The notes beneath the pieces are model-generated. The model did not search any database and was not told where the DNA came from. It saw only the letters and a program-made list of their open reading frames with translations. A stretch of DNA of 64,000 bases from Ornithobacterium rhinotracheale DSM 15997 (GTDB lineage: Bacteria > Bacteroidota > Bacteroidia > Flavobacteriales > Weeksellaceae). The stretch lies in the NCBI RefSeq assembly GCF_000265465.1, contig NC_018016.1:1466501-1530500 (forward strand), written 5' to 3'. Of this stretch, positions 1 through 8,908 are shown piece after piece. The translations under genes were made by a program, and so were the position numbers. Within the stretch, counting starts at the first letter, position 1; every line of letters begins with the position of its first letter.

Positions 1-136
1 ATTCGATGGCATCTGCCACGAGTGCAAAAGAGTTCCCGAAAATCCCGCTCAGTAATTTTACAAAAAATAAAAATGAATTGCCGAGAATCCCTAGAAATAA
101 TGCGCTTTTAGCTTTATGTATATTATGATTTTGCAA
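1..136 (-). CDS. Cation diffusion facilitator (CDF) family transporter, N-terminal fragment
   Basis: This is a partial gene running off the left edge. The reverse strand is open from a TTG at 134-136, preceded in frame by TAA at 149-151, and encodes about 45 residues. They include KSALFLGILGNSFLFFVK followed by LLSGIFGNSFALVADAIE. This matches the first transmembrane helix and the start of helix 2 of CDF (ZitB/CzcD/FieF-like) divalent-metal/proton antiporters, including the characteristic small-residue GNS and ADAIE segments. Family placement is by recognition; the metal specificity residues lie outside the window. No ATG is available upstream of the stop, so TTG is the likely start. Confidence 0.72.
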   Translation of the reverse strand, partial: MQNHNIHKAKSALFLGILGNSFLFFVKLLSGIFGNSFALVADAIE

Positions 137-355
137 GTTTTTTTGGACTTAAATGCTTTAGTGCAAATTTGCCTAAAATTGAAGGAATAAAAAAAGAATT
201 AGCCCAAAAATAATTTTGATATTAAATTTTATATTCAAAGCGAAGTGCGTAATGTCTTGAAAATTAAATGTGTTTATGTCTCTTGATGAATGTTTTTTAT
301 AATTGAATTTAACAAGAGTTTGTGAGATTAAAAACATTAATTAAAAAAATGTATT

Positions 356-363
356 TATTTTTG
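356..363 (+). promoter_or_regulatory. Bacteroidota -7 box for topA
   Basis: TATTTTTG matches the phylum's TAnnTTTG element, 20 nt before the topA ATG. No well-placed TTG -33 box is visible, so this is a partial match. The rest of 137-355 holds no recognisable gene and is very AT-rich. Confidence 0.5.
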
Positions 364-383
364 CATCAAAATTTTATTAAACG

Positions 384-2936
384 ATGCCCAAGAATTTAGT
401 CATAGTAGAGTCACCTGCAAAAGCCAAAACGATTCAAAAATATTTAGGGGGAGATTTTGAAGTTCAATCAAGTTTTGGTCATGTAGTGGATTTACCCAAG
501 AAAAGTATGGGGATAGACATTGAAAATCATTTTAAACCAGAATATGAGATCTCTCCCGATAAACGCGATGTGGTAAAGAAACTAAAAGAACTCTCTAGCA
601 AGGCTGAAACCGTGTGGCTAGCATCCGATGAGGATCGTGAGGGGGAAGCCATCGCGTGGCATCTATACAATGAGTTAGGTCTTAGAAAAAAAGATACCAA
701 AAGAATTGTTTTCAACGAAATTACTAAAAAAGCAATTTTAAAAGCAGTAGAAAATCCAAGAACCATAGACGAAGACTTGGTAAATGCGCAACAAGCACGC
801 CGAATCCTAGACCGCTTGGTTGGGTTTAAAATGTCGCCTGTTTTATGGAAAAAAATAAAGCCAGGACTTTCAGCAGGGCGCGTGCAATCGGTAGCAGTGC
901 GATTGATTGTGGAGCGAGAGAAAGAAATTATGGCATTTGAGCCAGAAAATAGTTTTCGATTTATCGCAGAATTTGTTTTAGAAACAGGCGAAATATTCGA
1001 AGCAAGTTTAAATACTGAATTTAAAGACTATAAAGAAGCTAAAGCCTTTATAAAAAAGTGTAAAGAGGCAGATTTTTTTGTGTCTAATGTAGATACACGA
1101 CCGGGGAAACGCTCTCCAGCACCGCCTTTTACAACTTCTACTTTGCAGCAAGAGGCATCTAGAAAGTTAGGATTTTCGGTAACACGCACCATGAGTGTTG
1201 CCCAGCAATTATATGAGCAGGGGATGATTACTTACATGCGTACCGATAGTGTAAACTTGTCGGACGATGCTTTGGCAGAAGCTAAAAAAGTAGTAACCGA
1301 AGAATATGGCGAGAAATACGCTAAAACGAGAAGATATAAAAGTAAGACCAAAGGTGCACAAGAGGCACACGAGGCAATCCGCCCAACTAATTTAGCTCAG
1401 CAACATGCGGGAATGGATTCGGCTCAGAATCGATTATATGAGCTAATCTATAAAAGAACACTTGCGAGCCAAATGGCTGATGCCGAGCTTGAAAGAACAA
1501 CAATAAGCGTTAAAAATGAAAAAACACCTAAACACATCTTTAGAGGAAAAGGTGAAGTGGTGCTTTTTGATGGTTTTCTAAAAGTGTATCAAGAAAGTAG
1601 CGAAGACGATGACGATGTAGCTCAAGCTCAGGGAATGACACTTTTGCCTAAAGTATCTGTGGGAGAGGATTTAAAAGTAAATTTAATTAAAGGAATAGAG
1701 AAATTCACGCGTCATGCACCCCGCTATTCAGAGGCAACTTTGGTGCGCCAATTAGAAGAATTAGGCATCGGGCGACCATCTACTTATGCTCCCACAATTT
1801 CTACCATTCAAAAGAGAAATTATGTAGAGCTCTATAATTCAGACGGAGAGGAACGCAACATCAGAACCCTAGTTTTGAACAACAAAGGGGAGGTAAAAGA
1901 AGTTTCGGAATCAGAAAGATTTGGAACTGAAAAAAATAAACTGAAACCGACAGATGTGGGAATTGTAGTAAATGATTTTTTGGTTGAATATTTCAAAAAT
2001 ATCATGGATTATCAATTTACTGCCAAAGTAGAAGAAGGATTTGATGAAATTGCTGCAGGAAAAGAAGATTGGACCAAAGTCTTGGGCGATTTTTATAAAG
2101 GGTTCAACGAAAATGTAGCAAAAGTAGAAGAAAATGCGGAGCGAGCTACGGGAGAACGCCTTTTAGGAGTTGATCCTAAAACTGGGAAAAATGTATATTC
2201 CCGAATCGGAAGATACGGAGCCATGGTGCAAATAGGAGAGGTGGAGGATAAGGAAAAACCAAAATTTGCAGGGCTAAATCCTGATCAGAATATTTCTACA
2301 ATCACGCTAGAAGAGGCACTTAAATTATTTGAGTTGCCAAAAGATTTAGGAACTTATAAAGGAGAAGAAGTAGAGGTAAATATAGGAAGATTTGGACCTT
2401 ATGTTCGTTTTGGAGAAAAATTTATTTCCCTTAGCAAAGATGAAGATCCTTATGAGGTGGAATTTGAAAGAGCCAAAGAATTAATCGAGATAAGACTCAA
2501 AGAAGATGCTCCAATCGCCATGTACGATGGCTTGGAAGTAACTCGTGGAAAGGGACGATTTGGACCTTTTATCAAATGGAATGATTTGTATATCAATGTC
2601 AATAAAAAATACGATTTCGATAATTTATCTCAATCAGACATCAAAGAATTGATCGAAGATAAAAAGAAAAAAGAAGCAGAAAAAGTCGTAAAAAATTGGG
2701 AAGCAGAGGGGATTCGTATCGAAAAGGCAAGGTGGAAACGCCACAACATCATTCAAGGAAAACTGAAAGTAGAAGTTGGCAAAGAAGTTGATGTGCAAAA
2801 CATGTCTCTAAAAGAGGCGCAAAAAATCTTGGAAAATGCAAAACCTAAAAAAGCAACTAAAAAAAGTGCAGGTAAAAAATCAACTCGTAAAACTTCTTCC
2901 AAAAAATCTACTATAAAAATCAAGAAAACTAAATAA
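384..2936 (+). CDS. topA: DNA topoisomerase I (type IA)
   Basis: This enzyme relaxes negative supercoils by transient single-strand cleavage. The N-terminal Toprim domain carries the catalytic Glu9 in VESPAKAKT and the metal-binding ASDEDREGEA motif (Asp82, Asp84). The nucleophilic tyrosine lies in QGMITYMRTDS at about Tyr284. The C-terminal part has no zinc-ribbon cysteines. It carries glycine-rich TopoI C-terminal repeats (for example SRIGRYGAMVQIGE and NIGRFGPYVRFGE) and a very lysine-rich tail, as is usual in this phylum. At 850 aa the length is normal. Its stop overlaps the next gene's ATG by one base (TAATG), indicating translational coupling. Confidence 0.97.
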   Translation: MPKNLVIVESPAKAKTIQKYLGGDFEVQSSFGHVVDLPKKSMGIDIENHFKPEYEISPDKRDVVKKLKELSSKAETVWLASDEDREGEAIAWHLYNELGLRKKDTKRIVFNEITKKAILKAVENPRTIDEDLVNAQQARRILDRLVGFKMSPVLWKKIKPGLSAGRVQSVAVRLIVEREKEIMAFEPENSFRFIAEFVLETGEIFEASLNTEFKDYKEAKAFIKKCKEADFFVSNVDTRPGKRSPAPPFTTSTLQQEASRKLGFSVTRTMSVAQQLYEQGMITYMRTDSVNLSDDALAEAKKVVTEEYGEKYAKTRRYKSKTKGAQEAHEAIRPTNLAQQHAGMDSAQNRLYELIYKRTLASQMADAELERTTISVKNEKTPKHIFRGKGEVVLFDGFLKVYQESSEDDDDVAQAQGMTLLPKVSVGEDLKVNLIKGIEKFTRHAPRYSEATLVRQLEELGIGRPSTYAPTISTIQKRNYVELYNSDGEERNIRTLVLNNKGEVKEVSESERFGTEKNKLKPTDVGIVVNDFLVEYFKNIMDYQFTAKVEEGFDEIAAGKEDWTKVLGDFYKGFNENVAKVEENAERATGERLLGVDPKTGKNVYSRIGRYGAMVQIGEVEDKEKPKFAGLNPDQNISTITLEEALKLFELPKDLGTYKGEEVEVNIGRFGPYVRFGEKFISLSKDEDPYEVEFERAKELIEIRLKEDAPIAMYDGLEVTRGKGRFGPFIKWNDLYINVNKKYDFDNLSQSDIKELIEDKKKKEAEKVVKNWEAEGIRIEKARWKRHNIIQGKLKVEVGKEVDVQNMSLKEAQKILENAKPKKATKKSAGKKSTRKTSSKKSTIKIKKTK

Positions 2937-4036
2937 TGGACTTTCAGGATATATTGTTGCCTATTCCTTATGAATTAAGAGCTTATGCAGAAGCTACGAC
3001 CAAGTATATGGTTGGTAGTCATGTTCGTTTTGAGATAGATGAAGCCCTAGATTCAAACGCTGTAGTGTTACTCTCAGTGGGAGAGTACGACAGTTTTGGA
3101 AACGGAGAGGTGGATCCATTCTTTTCAGAGGTGCGTCGTAGATTTTATCAGCTTTCGATCAGTAATTGGAAAAATCCGTTGTATGATTTAGGAAGTATAG
3201 CTGTGAGCGAGGATTTTCTAGATACTTGCGCCGATGTGGAAAGCATTGTAAAGCAATTTTCAGAAAAGAAAGTTACTTTAATCATAATAGGAGGAACTCA
3301 GGCACTTTCTTACTCCATCTTTTTGGGGATTCAGAAGAAATGGGTGAATGTTGCAGGTATTGATTTTAAGTTAGATATAAATTCTTTAGATGGTAGATTA
3401 AGTCATGATAATTTTGTGTCTCAAATGATTTTGGGAAAAGAGCAAAAATTGCTAGAATATGTAAATATAGCCAATCAAGCACCATACAATGCGGCAGAAG
3501 AATTCGATATACTAGAGCAATTAAATTTTGACAATATCCGTCTCGGGAAATTAACAGAGGATTTAAAACAAGCAGAACCATTACTTAGAGAGAAAGATCT
3601 TGTGTCGGTAGATTTCTCTGTAATGCAAGCTTCAAGTTTCAATAATCCGCTAGTGTTAACGGCAAATGGATTGAACGAAAGAGAGATTTGTGCCTTAATG
3701 CGCTACTCGGGGCTGAGTCCAGCCGTTAAAAATTTACATTTATCAAACTCCTATTTATTAGATATAGCAGATGCAAGTCTAGTAGCGGAGATGATGTGGT
3801 ACTTTATTGAAGCAAAAAACAACTTGAAAGATGATTCTGAAAAAGAAAAATTCCGAGTGTTGTACGAAGAGGAAGAAATAGTATTCTATAAATCCACCAA
3901 TTCAGAAAGATGGTGGATCGAAGTAAACATAGATGGAATAAGAAAAATGCTCCCTTGTAGTGAGTATGATTATAGAGAAACATTAAGCGGAAATTTACCT
4001 GAAAAATGGTTTAGATTTTACAAAAGGTTTTTCTGA
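2936..4036 (+). CDS. Ureohydrolase (arginase/formimidoylglutamase)-fold protein, apparently inactive
   Basis: The 366-aa protein has the overall pattern of the arginase/agmatinase/formimidoylglutamase fold: a GG turn at about 119-120 and SVDFSVMQ at about 224-231 in place of the family's S-D-D-D-P strand. The Mn-binding residues are degraded. GGTQ replaces GGDH, KLDIN stands where DAHxD is expected, and the second Asp pair is missing. I therefore call it a probable pseudoenzyme. It is coupled by a 1-base overlap to topA and precedes gldK. A C-terminal segment of about 70 residues (after residue 300) extends beyond the core. Function is unknown; catalysis is unlikely from the visible motifs. 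Confidence 0.7.
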   Translation: MDFQDILLPIPYELRAYAEATTKYMVGSHVRFEIDEALDSNAVVLLSVGEYDSFGNGEVDPFFSEVRRRFYQLSISNWKNPLYDLGSIAVSEDFLDTCADVESIVKQFSEKKVTLIIIGGTQALSYSIFLGIQKKWVNVAGIDFKLDINSLDGRLSHDNFVSQMILGKEQKLLEYVNIANQAPYNAAEEFDILEQLNFDNIRLGKLTEDLKQAEPLLREKDLVSVDFSVMQASSFNNPLVLTANGLNEREICALMRYSGLSPAVKNLHLSNSYLLDIADASLVAEMMWYFIEAKNNLKDDSEKEKFRVLYEEEEIVFYKSTNSERWWIEVNIDGIRKMLPCSEYDYRETLSGNLPEKWFRFYKRFF

Positions 4037-4044
4037 TAAATAGG

Positions 4045-4074
4045 TTGAAATAAACAATATAACATTTATTTTTG
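4045..4074 (+). promoter_or_regulatory. Promoter of the gldKLMN operon
   Basis: A TTG at 4045-4047 and TATTTTTG at 4067-4074 are separated by 19 nt, an excellent match to the Bacteroidota sigma-ABfr promoter. Transcription would start near 4080, downstream of a possible TTG start at 4072. This supports the ATG at 4126 as the gldK start. Confidence 0.72.
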
Positions 4075-4125
4075 GGTAGTTCAAAAAAATATAATAGTTT
4101 TACACACTCTAAAACGAAGAGTCAA

Positions 4126-5571
4126 ATGATAAGAATTTATGTAGCTATATTCATGGCAGTAACATTGACTTCTTGTAACATGTTCAATGGGAAGAAGAAG
4201 TCTAATGACAGAGGGATGATTGTCTCAAGTAGCAAATCCAAAAGTTTTGTTCCTCAGCGCCCAGTAGGTATGGTGCCTGTTCCGGGAGGATCTTTTGTTA
4301 TGGGACAAACTGATTATGACTTTGCGCAACAAAGAAATGCATCTCCAAAAACAGTTTCGGTTTCAGGATTTTTTATGGATGAAACTGAAATTACCAACGA
4401 AATGTATCATGATTTTGTAAATTATGTAAGAGATTCTATCGTAAGACAAAGACTAGCTGAAAGAGCCAATGAATTAGGTTACAGCGGGGGACAAAATCAG
4501 GGTCAAAATGGTATTGCAGAATATGCATTTAAAGTAAGAACCAATGGAGATCAGCCATCGGCTTACGATCAGTATATTAATGAAATGGCAGATGGTAGAA
4601 GTGGCTACGATTCTGAACGCCAATTGAACTGGGATGTGCCAATCATTTGGAATAAATTTGACTACCCAGATAGAGATTATGTAGAAGTAATGGAGGATTT
4701 ATATTATCCACCAAAAGACAGATTCAATGGAGAGAGATTATTAGATGTTCGAAAATTGAACTATGTATTTACTGAAATTGATAAAAACAAAGCAGCGAAG
4801 TATGCTAAAAGCGGAAAAACTAGAAAAGACTTTGTTACCGTAGATACTATCAATGTTTATCCAGATACTACCGTTTGGGTAAGAGACTTTAATTATGCAT
4901 ACAATGATCCGTTACATCAAGATTATTTCTGGAATACAGCTTATTCAAAATATCCAGTAGTAGGGGTAACATGGGATCAAGCAAGAGGATTCTGTGCTTA
5001 TAGAACAGAAAAACATAGAAAATACAATAATTCAAGAAAAAAGAAACCAGAAAACGATGTGATTGTGTACCGTCTCCCTACCGAAGTAGAGTGGGAATAC
5101 GCAGCTCGTGGAGGTTTGGAAGATGCACCATATCCTTGGGGAGGCCCTTACTTGATGGATAGCAGAGGATGCTATTTGGCAAACTTTAAGCCTAAAAGAG
5201 GAGATTATGTAGAAGATTGTTGTTCTAAATCTAAGAAAAAAGGATACATTTATACAGCACCTGTAAAATCATTTTATCCAAACGATTACGGATTATATGA
5301 TATGGCAGGAAATGTAGCCGAGTGGACACAGTCTCCTTATGAAATCATTTCTAGTGAATATACTTCAACCTTGAATCCTTATTTAGGTTCTGGAAAAGAT
5401 AATAGAAAGAAAACTGTAAAAGGAGGTTCTTGGAAAGATATAGGATATCTGCTCATGGTAGCCAACAGAGAATATGAATACAAAGATTCAGCTCGAAGCT
5501 ACATCGGCTTTAGAACTGTACAAACCATTCCAGAAGGAGCTAAAGTAAAATATAGAAAACCAAGAAGATAA
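4126..5571 (+). CDS. gldK: Gliding motility / type IX secretion lipoprotein GldK
   Basis: GldK is an outer-membrane lipoprotein that forms the periplasmic ring of the type IX secretion system with GldN. From the ATG at 4126 it is 481 aa, with a lipoprotein signal ending in LTSC (Cys17). Most of the protein is a formylglycine-generating-enzyme/SUMF1-like fold, with VPVPGGSFVMG at the start, LPTEVEWEYAARGG in the middle, and MAGNVAEWTQSPY and VKGGSWKD near the end. The catalytic cysteines of true FGEs are not expected in GldK. A TTG 54 nt upstream is in frame, but it overlaps the predicted -7 box and would bury the signal peptide. It is the first gene of the gldKLMN operon. Confidence 0.95.
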   Translation: MIRIYVAIFMAVTLTSCNMFNGKKKSNDRGMIVSSSKSKSFVPQRPVGMVPVPGGSFVMGQTDYDFAQQRNASPKTVSVSGFFMDETEITNEMYHDFVNYVRDSIVRQRLAERANELGYSGGQNQGQNGIAEYAFKVRTNGDQPSAYDQYINEMADGRSGYDSERQLNWDVPIIWNKFDYPDRDYVEVMEDLYYPPKDRFNGERLLDVRKLNYVFTEIDKNKAAKYAKSGKTRKDFVTVDTINVYPDTTVWVRDFNYAYNDPLHQDYFWNTAYSKYPVVGVTWDQARGFCAYRTEKHRKYNNSRKKKPENDVIVYRLPTEVEWEYAARGGLEDAPYPWGGPYLMDSRGCYLANFKPKRGDYVEDCCSKSKKKGYIYTAPVKSFYPNDYGLYDMAGNVAEWTQSPYEIISSEYTSTLNPYLGSGKDNRKKTVKGGSWKDIGYLLMVANREYEYKDSARSYIGFRTVQTIPEGAKVKYRKPRR

Positions 5572-5608
5572 TTATAAAATAATACAAAAATTAAATCATA
5601 ATAAAATT

Positions 5609-6298
5609 ATGGCAGCAAAAACAAAAAAGAAAGATGTAATACTAAATATGGTGTACTCCCTAGGAGCCGCCGTGGTAATTATTGGAGCTTTATTTAAAAT
5701 TAACCACTGGGGAATTGGTCCAATAAATGGCTCATTAGTATTAGCAATAGGTCTAGGCGTAGAGGCACTTATCTTTATAGTCTTTGCATTCGATCCTCCA
5801 GCAGGAGAGTATGATTGGGAAAAAGCCTATCCAGAATTGGCAGACCCAAATGCAAAACCAGTTGCAAGAAAACAAAATGTAGTAGCAGATTCAGGGGCTT
5901 CAGAAGCTTCATTAAGTGCTAAATTAGATAAAATGTTGGCAGATGCTAAGTTAGACGCAGCTTTGATGACTAGATTAAAAGATGGTATCAATAGCTTTAG
6001 CAACACTGTAGAAGAAATGAATAAAACAGTAGATGCTTCAAGAAATACACAAAAATATGGTGATCAATTAGCCTTGGCTGCAAATCATATGGAGTCTTTA
6101 AACTCACTATATCAAGTGCAACTAGAAAATGGTAAAAAACAAGTAGAATTAAACCAAAAATTCATCAACGAGATGCAAAAATCTGCTTCAGGATCTGAAC
6201 AATTTATGGCTGAGATGAATAAATTAACTAAAAATGTAAACGACTTAAACAAAGTATATGGTGGCATGTTATCAGCCATGAGACAACCAAATGTTTAA
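5609..6298 (+). CDS. gldL: Gliding motility / T9SS motor protein GldL
   Basis: GldL is the inner-membrane stator of the T9SS rotary motor, working with GldM and proton motive force. It has two transmembrane helices near the N-terminus (residues about 9-30 and 38-60), with a conserved glutamate in the second (GVEALIF) that is typical of the proton channel. A long cytoplasmic alpha-helical region, rich in Ala, Lys, Asn and Gln, follows. At 229 aa the length is normal. It lies 37 nt after gldK and 37 nt before gldM in the same operon. Confidence 0.96.
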   Translation: MAAKTKKKDVILNMVYSLGAAVVIIGALFKINHWGIGPINGSLVLAIGLGVEALIFIVFAFDPPAGEYDWEKAYPELADPNAKPVARKQNVVADSGASEASLSAKLDKMLADAKLDAALMTRLKDGINSFSNTVEEMNKTVDASRNTQKYGDQLALAANHMESLNSLYQVQLENGKKQVELNQKFINEMQKSASGSEQFMAEMNKLTKNVNDLNKVYGGMLSAMRQPNV

Positions 6299-6335
6299 TT
6301 CAATTTTAATTATTAATTCTACAAAGATTTAAACC

Positions 6336-7868
6336 ATGGCAAAGGGAAAATTACCACCACGCCAGAAGATGATCAACCTGATGTATCTTATCTTCATTGC
6401 TATGATGGCGATGCAGATAGATAGAGAGGTGTTGAGAAGCTTTGAAGGCGTAAATACTTCGCTCACAGATGCATCAGCTTTGGCGAGCGAAAACAATAAT
6501 ACATTTTACGAGCAAATTAAGAATAAAGCAAAAGATGATGCCGATTACCAAAAAGTGCAAGCTAAAGCTGAAGAGGTTAGGGCTAAATCTAACGAAGTGT
6601 TTGAAGCAATAGAAGCTGTGAAACAACAACTTATTGCAGAAACTGGCTATGTAGCACCAAAAGATGGTGAACAAGAAACTAGTTATAATTCTTTGCAAAA
6701 TACAGATGCTGTAACTAATTTGTTTTTCCGTTCACAAGAACCTTCAAAAACGGGGGCAGAACTTAAAAATAAAATCAATCAGTATCACGATTTTATGCTA
6801 GGACAATACACTAGCGAAACAGATAAATCTCGTGTCAATAAATTGTTTAGCACAGAAGGAAATGCTAAGAAAGAATGGTTGTATAGAATGTTCTATAATC
6901 AGCCGATGGTAGCAGCCTTGACTAATTTATCTAAAATTCAATCTGATGTTAGAACAGAAGAGGGGAATTTAGTGAGAAATTTATTGGCAGATAAACTACA
7001 GGATGAGATTGAATTAAAAGCATTCCAGCCAATTGTTGATATTCCTCCAATTGTTAAGAAAGGAGAAAAAGTATTAGCAAATATAGCTTTTGGAGCTTAT
7101 GACAACTCCTTACAAGGAACTGTGACTGCTAATGGAAGATCTATTGCATTGACTAATGGTCGAGCAACCTTTGATTTAAACACCTCGACAGATGGCACAC
7201 AGACAATTAGAGGTACTATGACTTATAAAAAGCCAGATGGCTCAACTGAAACAATGCCATTTGAGCGTACATACCAAGTTGTAAGCGAAACATTAGCAAA
7301 AGCACCTACAGGAGGATCTATCTCAGCAGATAAGATGAATGTTGTGTATAGAGGCGTAACAAACCCTATTACTGCAACCATCAATGGGGCAGATGGTCCA
7401 ATTAATATGACTGCCTCTACAGGATCGCTTAGTGGATCAAACGGAAAATATAATTATCGAGTTTCTTCTGGAAACACCGTAGTATTTACCGCAAGTGCCA
7501 AAACTTCTTCGGGAGCAGTAGTTACAGAGAAAAAGGAATTTAGAATAAAACCAGTTCCACCGCCACAAGGACAAATTCGTGGAAAAAATGCTCTTACCAC
7601 TTCTGTAAGCTCATTATCAAGACTTACGGTAGATGCAGCCATTCCGAATTTCGAGTTCCCTGTAAGCTTTACAGTTAAGAGTTTTAAAGTTAAAGTTCCA
7701 GGGCAGAAGACAGTTAGCGTTTCAGGAAATAGTTTAAGCGGAGCCGATCGAGTGCTTAAAAATGTGAAACCTGGAGATGCGGTTAATATTTTCGATATTG
7801 AAGCTACAGCTTCTGGACTAGATGGTAGAATACCGAATATCTCTCCAGTAGTAATAGATGTTCAATAA
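6336..7868 (+). CDS. gldM: Gliding motility / T9SS motor protein GldM
   Basis: GldM forms a dimer that spans the inner membrane and periplasm and transmits torque from GldL to the GldK/GldN ring. The sequence shows a short cytoplasmic start (MAKGKLPPRQK), one transmembrane helix (LMYLIFIAMMAMQ), then a helical domain of about 200 residues. Beta-rich, Ig-like domains follow, ending in a C-terminal domain (from about PVPPPQGQIRGK, residue 407 on) that contacts the ring. At 510 aa the length is that of the family. It lies inside the gldKLMN operon, with 24 nt to gldN. Confidence 0.96.
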   Translation: MAKGKLPPRQKMINLMYLIFIAMMAMQIDREVLRSFEGVNTSLTDASALASENNNTFYEQIKNKAKDDADYQKVQAKAEEVRAKSNEVFEAIEAVKQQLIAETGYVAPKDGEQETSYNSLQNTDAVTNLFFRSQEPSKTGAELKNKINQYHDFMLGQYTSETDKSRVNKLFSTEGNAKKEWLYRMFYNQPMVAALTNLSKIQSDVRTEEGNLVRNLLADKLQDEIELKAFQPIVDIPPIVKKGEKVLANIAFGAYDNSLQGTVTANGRSIALTNGRATFDLNTSTDGTQTIRGTMTYKKPDGSTETMPFERTYQVVSETLAKAPTGGSISADKMNVVYRGVTNPITATINGADGPINMTASTGSLSGSNGKYNYRVSSGNTVVFTASAKTSSGAVVTEKKEFRIKPVPPPQGQIRGKNALTTSVSSLSRLTVDAAIPNFEFPVSFTVKSFKVKVPGQKTVSVSGNSLSGADRVLKNVKPGDAVNIFDIEATASGLDGRIPNISPVVIDVQ

Positions 7869-7892
7869 GGTTTTTTAAAAGAATAAATTCAT

Positions 7893-8816
7893 ATGAAAAT
7901 GAAATATAAACTATTAAGTTTAACATTAATACTGCTAGGTGCTATTGTAAATGCACAATCGGTGCTAAATGCTAAGTCACCCGAAGAACTCCGAAGAATG
8001 AGAGCAGAAAATGTTTCTTTAAATTCTAAAGGAGACACAATTCCCAATGCAGATGAGCCTATGCCATACGGTTATATAGACGACAATGATGTGCTATGGT
8101 CTAAAGTAGTTTGGGAAATTATAGACATGAACGAGAAGCTGAATCAGCCTTATTATAATTCATCAAACGGTATAGCATACAGCACTTTATCATTGTTCGA
8201 TGCATTGAAAAAAGGAATTGAAAGTGGCGAAATCAAAGAAGTTTATGATGATGAGTTTTTTGAGCATAAATTAACTCCTCAAGAAGCACTAAATTCTCTT
8301 TCAAGAACAGATACCACAGATTGGTATTATGAGCAAAAAGAAGCAGGTGTAGACATGAGCAAAGTGCAAGATACTGGTATAGATAGATATCCTGTAGGAA
8401 GCGACAAGGTTAAAATGATCAAGATCAAGGGAATGTGGTATATCGATAGAAGAATAGGCGAAATGCGTTACCGTATCCTCGGAATTTCGATGATGGGTCC
8501 AGACGCTCAATCTATGGGGAGAGGTTTTGATGGAGCCGATGATTATGTAGATTTATTCTGGATTTGGTATCCAGATGCTAGAAAGGTTCTGAACAGATAT
8601 AAGGTGTTTAATTCCAAAAACGCCTCATCAAAAGTAACATTTGATGATATGCTGAATGGACGAAGATTCAATACCGTGATTTATAAAGCTAGCGACATGA
8701 TGGGAAATCGAAGCATAGACCAATTTATTCCAAAAGATGCAGAAGCTCAGCTAGAAGCCAGCCGAAAAATCAAGGAAGAAATTCTACAAAAGGAAAACGA
8801 AATGTGGAATTACTAA
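7893..8816 (+). CDS. gldN: Gliding motility / T9SS periplasmic ring protein GldN
   Basis: GldN is the periplasmic partner of GldK in the T9SS ring. The 307-aa protein has a cleavable signal peptide (LLSLTLILLGAIVNAQS). The mature part contains family-typical segments such as VVWEIIDMNEKLNQP and MMGPDAQSMGRGFDGADDY. It is the last gene of the gldKLMN operon, and a strong terminator follows 44 nt after its stop. Confidence 0.95.
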   Translation: MKMKYKLLSLTLILLGAIVNAQSVLNAKSPEELRRMRAENVSLNSKGDTIPNADEPMPYGYIDDNDVLWSKVVWEIIDMNEKLNQPYYNSSNGIAYSTLSLFDALKKGIESGEIKEVYDDEFFEHKLTPQEALNSLSRTDTTDWYYEQKEAGVDMSKVQDTGIDRYPVGSDKVKMIKIKGMWYIDRRIGEMRYRILGISMMGPDAQSMGRGFDGADDYVDLFWIWYPDARKVLNRYKVFNSKNASSKVTFDDMLNGRRFNTVIYKASDMMGNRSIDQFIPKDAEAQLEASRKIKEEILQKENEMWNY

Positions 8817-8859
8817 CAAGAAATAGTTAAAAATATATTTCTAAAAATATGACAAATAT

Positions 8860-8892
8860 AATCCCGATGTGTTAGCATATCGGGATTTTTTT
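8860..8892 (+). terminator. Intrinsic terminator of the gld operon
   Basis: A 9-bp perfect stem (AATCCCGAT / ATCGGGATT) is followed by a run of T. It closes the gldKLMN transcript. Confidence 0.88.
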
Positions 8893-8896
8893 ATGT

Positions 8897-8904
8897 TAAC
8901 TTTG
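8897..8904 (+). promoter_or_regulatory. -7 box four bases before a start codon (leaderless type)
   Basis: TAACTTTG matches TAnnTTTG and ends only 4 nt before the ATG at 8909. Transcription would begin at or next to the start codon. No clear -33 TTG is present, as it would fall in the terminator. Confidence 0.55.
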
Positions 8905-8908
8905 TCTC

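Noticed and set aside
4072-4125. TTG start for gldK, adding 18 residues
   Set aside because: It overlaps the predicted -7 box and would bury the lipoprotein signal peptide that starts at ATG 4126.
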